Positions 1 through 7,205 of a DNA stretch of 16,194 nucleotides are shown here, piece by piece; the stretch's first letter is position 1, and every line of letters starts with the position of its first letter. Made by a program: the position numbers and the translations under genes. This stretch comes from JADFNO01 sp965369945 (GTDB taxonomy: Bacteria; Planctomycetota; Phycisphaerae; Phycisphaerales; SM1A02), in assembly GCA_965369945.1 (NCBI GenBank), contig CBDUST010000071.1, forward strand, positions 1-16,194, in the 5' to 3' direction. The notes under the pieces are model-generated. The model did not search any database and was not told the DNA's origin. It saw only the letters and a list, made by a program, of their open reading frames with translations.

Positions 1-534
1 CATCCAAGTCTGGCGAACGTGAAGAAGGCCTTCCCAAGGGCAAATCTTGCAGCGACCGACTTTCGCGGTCAAACCACGCTGATCGTTAAGCCGGACGAAC
101 TGCACGCGATCATGCAGCATTTGCGTGACGATTCAGAATGCGACTACAACTTTCTGAGCGACGTCGTGGGCGTGGACTATTTGGATTACCCCGCTGAAAC
201 ACTCGGCCGTTTCGCGGTGGTCTATCTGCTGACGAGCTATTCGAACAACCGGCGTCTTTCGGTGAAAGTTTTTCTCGACCCCACTATTGATACCAGCGGC
301 ATCGAGCCGGACCCCGCGCTTGTGCTTGACTCGGTTACGGACCTATGGCCAGGCGCCGAGTGGCCGGAGCGCGAAGTCTTCGACATGTTCGGGATTCGCT
401 TTCGCAATCATCCGGACCTACGGCGGATCTTGACATGGGAGGACTTCCCCGCCCACCCGTTGCGCAAGGACTATCCGCTTCGTGGTCGAGGCGAGCGAGA
501 AACCTACACCGTCATCGATCGCGAGAGTTCGTAG
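1..534 (+). CDS. nuoC: NADH-quinone oxidoreductase subunit C (5' partial)
   Basis: This is the 30 kDa-type subunit of respiratory complex I, part of the peripheral arm that carries electrons from NADH to quinone on the cytoplasmic face of the membrane. The reading frame is open to the left edge of the window. A GTG at 19 could serve as a start, but the residues before it (HPSLAN, then VKKAFP) align with the usual NuoC N-terminus, so the true start probably lies upstream. The family signature is clear near the C-terminus: EREVFDMFGIRF, then HPDLRRIL, then HPLRKDYPL. The protein ends soon after this signature, so it is a separate NuoC and not a NuoCD fusion. Other nuo genes, expected upstream and downstream in most genomes, are not visible; the next gene is convergent. 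Identification is firm. Confidence 0.95.
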   Translation, partial: HPSLANVKKAFPRANLAATDFRGQTTLIVKPDELHAIMQHLRDDSECDYNFLSDVVGVDYLDYPAETLGRFAVVYLLTSYSNNRRLSVKVFLDPTIDTSGIEPDPALVLDSVTDLWPGAEWPEREVFDMFGIRFRNHPDLRRILTWEDFPAHPLRKDYPLRGRGERETYTVIDRESS

Positions 535-575
535 CGGTTACGTGGTTGAATGCAGCGGCCCGAGCAAGGTTCTGA

Positions 576-3500
576 TTACCCTCCAGCGGCTCCTGCGGCG
601 CGGATGATCGTTATGCGGTCGTTGGTCATGTCCCACAGAACCTCTTCGGCATGGAAAGGTTGGACGGCGCCGCGATTGTGTACCGAGATTCGACCGCCGG
701 GCGTCGCTTTGAGTCGAGCCAAGCCGCTCCGGACGTCGTAATCAAACTCATCGCATTGCACATCGCGGGTCGTCGTGCGAAGAAAGACGAGGCCGTTGGC
801 TCGGACACGGACGAGTTGGGCCGGCCCACCAAGATCGAGCGCAGTTTGATCGACGCCGTCGGATGATGCACTGTTTCGAGCGGTTCGCTGAACGGTTGCT
901 TCGAGGTGGTCGGCGGTCAGTGTCGCCTTTTCACCGTCCAGACTGAGATGCCGAACTTCGATGTCCGCGGTCATGATGATGTCAAACAGTTCATCGCCGG
1001 CTCGAATCATCTCCATTCTTTCAGACCAACCAAACGAGGTGGTGCCGGTCGTCGCGAATCGCGGTGTTCCATTTTCTGCTTGATCGGGTGATGTGTCGGT
1101 GCCGACTCGCGGCCGCTCGTCACGAATGAGCAGGGTGCCGGGCGAATCGACCAGCGCCTCGCCGGTCTGGTGGTTGTAGTCAATTCTGTCGCCAGCCACG
1201 TAGAACACGCACGGCTTGTCGGAGTGGTCCTCAAACTCCCAGGTGCGGCTCTGAAGTCTCGCATTGCCGTTGGCGATCATCTTGCGGATCGAACGCTTGG
1301 AGCTTGGGGTGTCACCCGCATCGTCACTTGCGCTGCCCCGCGCGAATTCGATGCGCAACGTACCTGCGTCGACTGTGTCGTGTTCCAATGCAGAGGGATC
1401 AGCGACGACTCGGACCGATCCATTGAAATCGATCGCGCCGTTGCCGTCGTCATGAGCGCCGTCAAAAGTGGCGTCGTCCGTCCAATGCAGGTTGACCTGC
1501 GGCGGATCGTCCCCAACGCTAAGGCTCAGCGCCCGACCATCTTCGTCGAGTGTGAGCGGCACGATCGCCTGGAAGATTCGCAAACGACCCGGGCCGGGCA
1601 ACTTGCCGCGATTCGTTTTGCGGTCCATCTCAAGCCGGGTTCCTTGGTCGATGAGCAGATTGTCCTGCACGATCAGGATATTTTCACCGGTCACTTGGGC
1701 GGTTTGAGCGAGGCCGTCAGCATCGATACGTTCGGCGATGACACGCGCACCGTCATTAAGTTGCAGCTGCGCTTCTTCAAGGGCGATGAGCTTGTCGAGT
1801 TCAAAGTCGCCGAACTGATTCTCGTTTTCGCGGCCTTCCGCTTCGGTTTGCTCGGGGACTTCACGGAAGGTAATGCTGAGGCTTCCGGCCCACATCGTCT
1901 GTTCGTCGTCGCGGGTCATCACCTGGCCGGTGGCTTCGAGTCGCGCGGGGATCGTTCGGCCGAGTCGCGTTTGAGCCATCGACAGCTTTAGATCCTGGCA
2001 GGCAAGCTCGCCGCGTCCGCTTCCCAAACTGTGTGCACGCACATCGCCTGCGGCATCGATCGTCTCGATGTGCGCAGCGTCGGAACCGGCGCCAGAGAAG
2101 CCAGCCTGAATCGACTCAGCCTCGAGTCCGAACGACTCGCCGAGTACGATGACATCGCCAAGGAAAGCGGCGCTGCGAATTCGATTGCTTGTGTCGCCTT
2201 CACCATGCTGGGGATCGAACTGAAGATCGCTGCGTTGTTGCCAAGCGATATGCAGCGACTGCTCGGTGGGCCTGTCGCTTGTAATAGGCTGCGGGGAAAA
2301 GCCCAACGCCGTGAGCGAAGTCGCGACGATCCGTGGCCCAAGCGAAGTAGCCTGCCCCTGCGCAGCTAGTCCAAATAATGTCATCTCACCCGGTCCGACA
2401 AAACCAGCTTCGCTTTCCTCGGACCGATACCAAAAACGCTCGCCAGTGGCATGTAGCTCGGACGTTTTCACCCAAAGCGGGTGCTGCGCCGACCCCACGA
2501 GTTGAATCTCTTTCTTCAGCGCGTGATAGAGCAGCACCTCACACTCCGCTTCGGCTTGTTGATCGGGGTCGAGCAGGTGAATCGGTCGTCTGTTACCCGT
2601 CAGTGTGAGCAGCGCGTCCTCGGGCGAAGCCAGGCGTTCGTTCGGATCGGTGATGGGAACGATCGTGAGCGCGCCATCGCAATCAATGATGACATCATCC
2701 TCGGTTGGTGGTGCAGCGATGGAGTCTTGCGATGCGCCCTGGAAGGAAGCGATCGCCAGCGCCGCCAAGGCCTGGGTCACCGGCAGATGCTCCGTCAGAA
2801 TCGGCCGGGTGATACCGCTAAGGTTCGCTAGAGACGGAGTCAACGGAGCGCCGGCCGTCATGTTGTTTACGCCCTTGCTCTGCATCGAAAACACAATGCT
2901 CAGTTCGTCGCCGAGGATAATCTTGTTGCCCTGGCGAATGCGCACGTTATTGTTCAGCGTCAAGCGGTAGAAGGTGACATCGGCGAGGGCTGCACTCGGT
3001 TTGGGCGCATCGCGCTGGTCAGATCCCGGCGTTGACTTTTCGATGTTCGGGCGGTCGTTGGGATCAGTCGACGGGTTGTCTCGAGCGATGGGCGCTTGAA
3101 CAATTTCGGGCGAAGATCGTTCGGCAGTCTGCGCCGAGGCGATACGAATGCGCTGTGGCTTCTGCATTGAAAGCTGAAAAGTGTGATTTTGGTCGTCCAT
3201 GAGCACGGTGAGCCCACGACCGTTGGGTAGTTCCAGCGACGACGACTGAACCTGCACATATCCGTCGCAGCGAATCTCACCCAGGAAGTTGTTGAACGCT
3301 GCTTCCTCGGTGCGCACGACGAGGACCGGGGTGTCCCGATCCGGGTCCGCCGCTCGGCCAGCCTGCCCCACGAACAGGCGAATCCAAACGTCGCCGACGA
3401 TGGTTCCGGATTCCAGCTTGCGATTCGGTGCGAACGCCAGGGCCGAATCGCCCGAAAGCACTAATACCCGACCGTCTGAGAGGAACATCTCAGCCTCGGG

Positions 3501-3914
3501 TTGATTCATTCGCAGCCAACCGGCCGGCTTCCCTTGTGGATTAGGGTCAAGATCAACAAAGCGATATTGCTGAGCGAGTTCGCCGGTCTTGGGATCAACG
3601 AATCGAATCCAACTGCCGTTGGGCAGTTGGGGGTTCACGTCTCGTTGCGGAAGGAGCTGGCCCGCTCTCGGATCGATTACCGAATCTAAATCCAGTGGGT
3701 TCAAGTCCGGATCGATGAACTCGAAGATGTTGTCAGTATCGTTGGGACTGACCTGCGTTTGACCTCCCATGTCGATGTTGATCAGCACGATCAGGAACAG
3801 CCCGGCCAACACGACCCCGAGCCCGGCAATCATCAGCGGCTTGATGGATCGGCGCCGAACGGGTGGGGGAGGGCTGACGTTTGGGCGAAGGTGGTCCGGC
3901 ATGGGGTTATCCAT
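576..3914 (-). CDS. Very long LptC/OstA-like membrane-anchored protein
   Basis: The product is about 1112 residues. A short Pro-rich, basic N-terminus is followed by one hydrophobic segment at about residues 25-47 and then a long non-cytoplasmic region. This region carries scattered beta-rich stretches with the rhythm of OstA/LptA/LptC domains, such as LTLNNNVRIRQGNKIILGDE, GDRIDYNHQTGEALVDSPG and ADHLEATVQ, ending with LLDGLARLK-like and HAEEVLWDM stretches. Known LptC proteins (about 190 residues) anchor the periplasmic LPS bridge to the LptBFG transporter, and LptA extends it. I infer that this protein combines both roles or repeats the fold. The start is ATG at 3914, which overlaps the kdsC stop in ATGGATAA; a second Met lies four codons downstream. 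The frame stays open upstream to 4061, but that part lies inside kdsC. Coupling to kdsC supports an LPS role. The exact family is uncertain because I see it only by fold-like sequence texture. Confidence 0.72.
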   Translation of the reverse strand: MDNPMPDHLRPNVSPPPPVRRRSIKPLMIAGLGVVLAGLFLIVLINIDMGGQTQVSPNDTDNIFEFIDPDLNPLDLDSVIDPRAGQLLPQRDVNPQLPNGSWIRFVDPKTGELAQQYRFVDLDPNPQGKPAGWLRMNQPEAEMFLSDGRVLVLSGDSALAFAPNRKLESGTIVGDVWIRLFVGQAGRAADPDRDTPVLVVRTEEAAFNNFLGEIRCDGYVQVQSSSLELPNGRGLTVLMDDQNHTFQLSMQKPQRIRIASAQTAERSSPEIVQAPIARDNPSTDPNDRPNIEKSTPGSDQRDAPKPSAALADVTFYRLTLNNNVRIRQGNKIILGDELSIVFSMQSKGVNNMTAGAPLTPSLANLSGITRPILTEHLPVTQALAALAIASFQGASQDSIAAPPTEDDVIIDCDGALTIVPITDPNERLASPEDALLTLTGNRRPIHLLDPDQQAEAECEVLLYHALKKEIQLVGSAQHPLWVKTSELHATGERFWYRSEESEAGFVGPGEMTLFGLAAQGQATSLGPRIVATSLTALGFSPQPITSDRPTEQSLHIAWQQRSDLQFDPQHGEGDTSNRIRSAAFLGDVIVLGESFGLEAESIQAGFSGAGSDAAHIETIDAAGDVRAHSLGSGRGELACQDLKLSMAQTRLGRTIPARLEATGQVMTRDDEQTMWAGSLSITFREVPEQTEAEGRENENQFGDFELDKLIALEEAQLQLNDGARVIAERIDADGLAQTAQVTGENILIVQDNLLIDQGTRLEMDRKTNRGKLPGPGRLRIFQAIVPLTLDEDGRALSLSVGDDPPQVNLHWTDDATFDGAHDDGNGAIDFNGSVRVVADPSALEHDTVDAGTLRIEFARGSASDDAGDTPSSKRSIRKMIANGNARLQSRTWEFEDHSDKPCVFYVAGDRIDYNHQTGEALVDSPGTLLIRDERPRVGTDTSPDQAENGTPRFATTGTTSFGWSERMEMIRAGDELFDIIMTADIEVRHLSLDGEKATLTADHLEATVQRTARNSASSDGVDQTALDLGGPAQLVRVRANGLVFLRTTTRDVQCDEFDYDVRSGLARLKATPGGRISVHNRGAVQPFHAEEVLWDMTNDRITIIRAAGAAGG

Positions 3915-4422
3915 ACAAGCCGATCGCTTCGTCCCAACGACCCTTGGCTTTGAGCAGGTGTTCGATCGCTTCTCGCACCGCACCCTGCCCGCCGGGCCTT
4001 GTCGTGACGAACGCCGCAGCCGAGCGCACCTCGGAAGCGGCATCGGCGACAGCCATAGCATAACCTGCCTTGCTCATCAGGGGCAGATCGGGCAGGTCAT
4101 CACCGATCACAGCCGCTTCGGAGGCCGTCAGCCCAAGCTGCGATAGGACGGTTTCCAAGGCCGCTGCCTTGTCGGGCGAACCCATGATGACATGCTCGAT
4201 GCCAAGTTCACGGGCACGGTGTGCCACGGCCATGCCCTTTCGGCCGGTGATAATCGCGACGTAATAGCCCAGCTTTTGCCAAACCATCAGCCCGAGTCCA
4301 TCGTGCGCGTTGAACCGCTTGGTCTCGACGCCGTGGTCATCTAGGTTGATGGAGCCGTCGGTCATGACACCATCCACGTCCAGACAGAGGAGCTCGATGT
4401 TTTCGACCGGTACTTTGGGCAT
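3907..4422 (-). CDS. kdsC: 3-deoxy-D-manno-octulosonate 8-phosphate phosphatase (KdsC)
   Basis: KdsC removes phosphate from Kdo-8-phosphate to give Kdo, the inner-core sugar of LPS, in the cytoplasm. The protein has 171 residues, the normal size for this small capless HAD phosphatase that works as a tetramer. HAD motifs are complete: LDVDGVMTDG with Asp15 (nucleophile) and Asp17 (acid/base), ITGR at about 58-61 (motif II), Lys85 in GSPDKAAAL (motif III), and GDDLPDLP at 107-114 with Mg-binding Asp108/109 (motif IV). The C-terminal GGQGAVRE resembles the active-site tail of KdsC tetramers. The ATG at 4422 has no clear Shine-Dalgarno. The stop overlaps the next gene's start by 8 bp, so translation is probably coupled. 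kdsD lies upstream on the same strand, which fits the Kdo pathway. Confidence 0.95.
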   Translation of the reverse strand: MPKVPVENIELLCLDVDGVMTDGSINLDDHGVETKRFNAHDGLGLMVWQKLGYYVAIITGRKGMAVAHRARELGIEHVIMGSPDKAAALETVLSQLGLTASEAAVIGDDLPDLPLMSKAGYAMAVADAASEVRSAAAFVTTRPGGQGAVREAIEHLLKAKGRWDEAIGLYG

Positions 4423-4442
4423 GACATAAAAACAGGCGACGG

Positions 4443-4454
4443 GCCCATATGGGC
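4443..4454. promoter_or_regulatory. Perfect 12 bp palindrome upstream of kdsC
   Basis: GCCCATATGGGC is a perfect palindrome in the 68 bp gap between the Ntn-hydrolase gene and kdsC. On the minus strand a -10-like TACACT (4463 to 4458) lies just upstream of it, so the palindrome would sit at or just after a transcription start. It could be an operator for a dimeric regulator, but no convincing -35 is visible and the site could be chance. Confidence 0.25.
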
Positions 4455-4490
4455 GGTAGTGTAGCGCGATTCGACAAATGAAGCGGTGGG

Positions 4491-5057
4491 CTACTGAACC
4501 GACATTACGGTGATCTCACCGCCGCAATGGACGTTGAACTCGATAGCCGTTTTCGCCGCCTGCTCAGCGATCGTCGCAGCGTCGGACTCGCCTTGGTAGA
4601 GGTTGTACATCGCCCCCAGCGCGTAGTCCGACCCCCAGCCGATCGCGTAGTACTGATTGAACCGCGTTACGCTCAGATCCTGGGAGATTTTGTAAATACC
4701 GTTGCCATTGGCGATGAGGAACGATGAATCCATATCGCCAAACGGCGACTCCTTGGATTGGGCTTGATCGTTGACCAACGTGTAGCGATCGTGCATCGCT
4801 TTCCACAGATCGAGGAAGAACGTGAAGATTGATTGGCGGTCGCTGAGGTTCGGTTCCTTATTCTCAGCGACGTAATGCTCGATGATGTCGTCGTACACAG
4901 CCCACCCGGTGCCGCCGAGCAGCGCCGAGCCGAGCTTGCGAATCTTGATCGTGGGGCAGTTGTCCGCGGAGACTTGTTCCGCATCGCCGAAACACGTAAG
5001 CGTGTCAGCGGCCATGACAGTCTGGTTGTTCTTGGTAACGGCAACGACAATTGACAT
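4491..5057 (-). CDS. Proteasome-fold (HslV/20S beta-like) Ntn hydrolase with N-terminal Ser
   Basis: The 188-residue product fits the HslV / 20S beta Ntn-hydrolase fold. Aligning MSIVVAV with the HslV start (TTIVSV) places Ser2, Ser1 after Met removal, at the catalytic Thr1 position. The other active-site residues are kept: Asp18 in VMAADT (Asp17 of HslV) and Lys38 in TIKIRKL (Lys33 of HslV, after a short insertion). GGTGWAVYDD and AIGWGSDYALGAM match the family's core beta-turn motifs. Residues 95-112 form an insertion relative to HslV as I recall it. The C-terminus (HCGGEITVMSV) is unlike HslV. No hslU ATPase is in the window. It may be a self-compartmentalised peptidase with a Ser nucleophile, or a related hydrolase. 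A TACAAT lies only 6 nt upstream of the ATG and there is no Shine-Dalgarno, so the mRNA may be leaderless. The fold is confident; the function is not. Confidence 0.8.
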   Translation of the reverse strand: MSIVVAVTKNNQTVMAADTLTCFGDAEQVSADNCPTIKIRKLGSALLGGTGWAVYDDIIEHYVAENKEPNLSDRQSIFTFFLDLWKAMHDRYTLVNDQAQSKESPFGDMDSSFLIANGNGIYKISQDLSVTRFNQYYAIGWGSDYALGAMYNLYQGESDAATIAEQAAKTAIEFNVHCGGEITVMSVQ

Positions 5058-5063
5058 GGGGGT

Positions 5064-5069
5064 ATTGTA
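5064..5069 (-). promoter_or_regulatory. Possible -10 element, leaderless mRNA for the Ntn hydrolase
   Basis: On the minus strand TACAAT is followed by six bases (ACCCCC) and then the ATG at 5057. This spacing would put transcription start at the start codon. No Shine-Dalgarno is present, which agrees with a leaderless transcript, but no good -35 is seen. Confidence 0.3.
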
Positions 5070-5147
5070 ATGGGGAACTGGGCATTAGCCACTTGGCATT
5101 AGGCATTAGTACAGAAGGCCAGCGAGCCCGCTCGTCCCCGAGCCGGG

Positions 5148-5170
5148 TCTCGCACGCATACCGTGCGAGA
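5148..5170. repeat. 9 bp inverted repeat (hairpin)
   Basis: TCTCGCACG and CGTGCGAGA pair perfectly around a 5-base loop (CATAC). There is no T-run after either arm, so an intrinsic terminator is unlikely. It lies within the repeat-rich spacer. Confidence 0.6.
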
Positions 5171-5288
5171 TCGTTGCGCAAACCTAGCACGAATTACTGA
5201 CATGTAGGCCGTGGGCGGAGACGCCACGGCTCGCTCCTGTTCGCTCTCCCCTTTTGAAGGACAAGAGCAAGACCAACCCACCCCCGCG

Positions 5289-5311
5289 CCCCCTCCCTCA
5301 AAGGGAGGGGG
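5289..5311. repeat. 10 bp C/G-rich inverted repeat, possible terminator
   Basis: CCCCCTCCCT and AGGGAGGGGG form a perfect 10 bp stem with a 3-base loop (CAA). It lies about 45 bp beyond the stop of the ankyrin gene in that gene's direction, so it could end its transcript, although there is no U-tract. The same type of CCCTCCCTnnAAGGGAGGG hairpin is known to me as a dispersed repeat in several genomes. Confidence 0.55.
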
Positions 5312-5356
5312 AATTGGTTGTCGCAGTACGCATGTATCGCCGTGCGCGGCAACGTG

Positions 5357-6055
5357 CTACCGGTCGAACGCGTCGGGTGGCAACAGGTGTTTCATGAACC
5401 TTTTTACGGAGACGCCACGAGCGTTCTTCATTCCCCTAAGCATCTTCTTGCCGATCTCCCTCCTGCTTGCCTTGCGCTTGGATGCTGTCAGTTCCTGTGC
5501 CTTGTGAATAGGGGTGAGTCCCATCCATCCGGGAATAAACGGATCCGCCCCGGCCCCTAGAAGCAATTTAACCATCTCCAAGTTGGCGGCTTCTACTGCC
5601 TTGCGAAGGGCGGTATCGCCGATCTTTTCCTCGCAATGTGCGTTTACGTCGGCACCCGCTCCAAGGAGCAGCTTGACCATCTCTCGTTCGCCTTCGTCGA
5701 TGGCCACCATCAAAGGTGTTCGGTCGATGTAATCGAATGCGTTAAGTGCGTCGCGATACTTCGGTGCCAGGAGTAGCCGCATGATTTCGAAGTCGCCCTT
5801 CTCCGCGGCCGCATGCAACGGGTTCTCCCCATCGTCATCAGCGGTGCTAGGAAGAGCGCCGTTCTTCAGGAGCGACTTGACAGCGTTCTCATGTTGTCTA
5901 GAGACTGCCCAGTAAAGTGCTGGATGCCCACCCATAACCGGGCCATTGATGTCGCCCCCGTGCGAAAGCGACTTGCGAATCAAGTGGTCGGCGGACTCGA
6001 CTGAGTCCGCGCTCGAAGCGTCCAGCAAGTACTGTTCCCATTCCTCAGTACCCAA
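5357..6055 (-). CDS. Ankyrin-repeat protein
   Basis: This 232-residue protein has four recognisable ankyrin repeats of about 33 residues, with a degenerate one before them: about 43-76 (HPALYWAVSRQHENAVKSLL), 77-110 (NPLHAAAEKGDFEIMRLLL), 111-143 (TPLMVAIDEGEREMVKLLL, GADVNA) and 146-178 (TALRKAVEAANLEMVKLLL). A final TPIHKAQ leads into a basic tail from about 190 rich in Lys and Arg. Ankyrin repeats bind other proteins; the partner is unknown. There is no signal peptide or membrane segment, so it is probably cytoplasmic. The only start that keeps the whole frame is TTG at 6055, because an in-frame TGA lies two codons upstream. It begins 24 bp after kdsD stops, so it is probably co-transcribed with kdsD. 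It has no evident link to Kdo synthesis. Confidence 0.8.
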   Translation of the reverse strand: MGTEEWEQYLLDASSADSVESADHLIRKSLSHGGDINGPVMGGHPALYWAVSRQHENAVKSLLKNGALPSTADDDGENPLHAAAEKGDFEIMRLLLAPKYRDALNAFDYIDRTPLMVAIDEGEREMVKLLLGAGADVNAHCEEKIGDTALRKAVEAANLEMVKLLLGAGADPFIPGWMGLTPIHKAQELTASKRKASRREIGKKMLRGMKNARGVSVKRFMKHLLPPDAFDR

Positions 6056-6079
6056 GTCTCATGAGTCGCCTTCACCCAC

Positions 6080-7087
6080 CTACTCACTCACCACCTTCAG
6101 CGCGATCAGGTCTTGCACGTCCACCAATCCCACGGGTTTGCCATCGTGATCCAGCACGGGAATTTCATCGTGGCGGTTCTCGCGCATCAAGCGCACCGCA
6201 TCACGCACCAGGTCATCAACCAACAGATGCTCAGGCCGGCGGGTCATGACTTCACTTACAACGCGATCCATGCCTGCCGGATCACGGAGCATCAGTCGTC
6301 GCAGATCGCCATCGGTGAAGATGCCTGAGAGCTGTCCCTTTTCATCGACGAGCACCACTGCGCCGGGTCGCCGGCCGGTCTTAGTTTGCTCACACGCCTG
6401 GCGGACGGTGACGGTATCGGGAATCACGGGCAGATTGTCGCCGACCTTGAATCGCAGCACTTCAGCGATGGGCCGTAGCCCCGCGCCAAGCAGCCCGCCT
6501 GGATGGCGTTTCTGGAAATCGTTGGCCCCAAAGTTGCGACGGCGCGAAACCGCCAACGCCAGGGCATCGCCGACCGCAAGGATCGCGGTGGTCGAAGCAG
6601 TGGGGGCGAGATTCAACGGGCACGCCTCGGTGAGATCACCCAAGCTCAGATGAGCTGTACAAAGCTTGGCGAGGTTCGACGCATCGCTGGTGGAAATACC
6701 CAGGCGCGATACGCCATCGGCCCGAAGGATCGCAGCAAGATTGACGACCTCTTCGGTCTCGCCTGAGTAACTGAGCAACATGACGACATCGTCCCTGCCG
6801 ACCCGTCCAATGTCGCCGTGTACCGCCTCAGCCGGGTGCAGAACGCTTGAGGGTTGCCCGAGGCTGGTGAACGTGGCGGAGATTTTCGCGCCGATGAGTC
6901 CGGACTTCCCCATGCCCGCGACGACGACATGCCCCTTACAATCGGCTAGCAGATCGACCGCGGCGCGCCACTGCGGCGCATCACTTGCCGCAGCCGTCTG
7001 GGCGATGCGACGTATCGCGTCTGCCTCGGAATTCAAGGCTTCGACGATGAACGCCGCTTCAGTGTCGCGTTTCTCCGTGGTTTTCAT
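6080..7087 (-). CDS. kdsD: Arabinose-5-phosphate isomerase (KdsD/KpsF family)
   Basis: KdsD converts ribulose-5-phosphate to arabinose-5-phosphate, the first dedicated step to Kdo. At 335 residues from the ATG at 7087 it is close to the family size. The SIS domain covers about 40-180 and includes AGMGKSGLIGAK (58-69), HPAEAVHGDIG (84-94) with the conserved His, SYSGETEEV (106-114), Glu154 in TEACPLNLAPTAS, and a closing HPGGLLG (195-201). Two CBS domains follow, at about 210-268 and 278-335 (IFTDGDLRRL; DEIPVLDHDGKPVGLVDVQDLI). The frame extends 11 codons further upstream to an ATT, which is a less likely start. No Shine-Dalgarno is clear. kdsC lies downstream on the same strand, separated by the ankyrin and Ntn-hydrolase genes. 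The product could instead be the capsule paralogue KpsF; the reaction is the same. Confidence 0.95.
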   Translation of the reverse strand: MKTTEKRDTEAAFIVEALNSEADAIRRIAQTAAASDAPQWRAAVDLLADCKGHVVVAGMGKSGLIGAKISATFTSLGQPSSVLHPAEAVHGDIGRVGRDDVVMLLSYSGETEEVVNLAAILRADGVSRLGISTSDASNLAKLCTAHLSLGDLTEACPLNLAPTASTTAILAVGDALALAVSRRRNFGANDFQKRHPGGLLGAGLRPIAEVLRFKVGDNLPVIPDTVTVRQACEQTKTGRRPGAVVLVDEKGQLSGIFTDGDLRRLMLRDPAGMDRVVSEVMTRRPEHLLVDDLVRDAVRLMRENRHDEIPVLDHDGKPVGLVDVQDLIALKVVSE

Positions 7088-7123
7088 AGTCGTGGCTCGA
7101 TACGACTTCGGCCGGATCAATGC

Positions 7124-7150
7124 TTGCGTCGTCGGCGATGCGGGTATGAT
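7124..7150 (+). promoter_or_regulatory. Possible scpA promoter
   Basis: TTGCGT (7124-7129) and TATGAT (7145-7150) lie 15 bp apart in the divergent gap, about 55 bp before the scpA start. The -10 is good. The -35 is partial and the spacing is short, so this is tentative. Confidence 0.3.
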
Positions 7151-7182
7151 GCCGCAGCCGCGATGGTTCCCAAGCGGCCGAC

Positions 7183-7188
7183 AGTATA
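7183..7188 (-). promoter_or_regulatory. Possible -10 element of kdsD
   Basis: TATACT is read on the minus strand in the 118 bp divergent gap between kdsD and scpA, about 95 bp upstream of the kdsD ATG. It is a good sigma-70 -10 match, but no TTGACA-like -35 stands 16-18 bp upstream, so support is weak. Confidence 0.3.
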
Positions 7189-7205
7189 GCGCTGCGAGGC
7201 TCGAT

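Larger units (their letters stand above)
5058..5356. other. Gene-free, hairpin-rich spacer
   Basis: This roughly 300 bp gap separates the ankyrin gene from the Ntn-hydrolase gene; both are on the minus strand. I see no credible coding frame. It contains three copies of GGCATTAG, at 5081-5088, 5095-5102 and 5102-5109 (the last two share one base), a 9 bp hairpin at 5148-5170, a 7 bp hairpin at 5208-5230 (GCCGTGG/CCACGGC) and a 10 bp hairpin at 5289-5311. Such a cluster suggests a decayed repeat element or terminator region inserted between the genes. Confidence 0.55.

Noticed and set aside
1170..1991. 273-codon open frame on the plus strand inside the LptC-like gene
   Set aside because: It is antisense to a longer gene with a clear membrane segment and operon context, and its translation shows no domain.
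3915..4061. 49-codon N-terminal extension of the LptC-like protein
   Set aside because: It lies within kdsC in another frame, and the ATG at 3914 overlaps the kdsC stop in the usual coupled manner.
6780..7205. 142-codon N-terminal extension of ScpA
   Set aside because: It is antisense to kdsD; ATG 7206 has a Shine-Dalgarno and gives the usual ScpA N-terminus.
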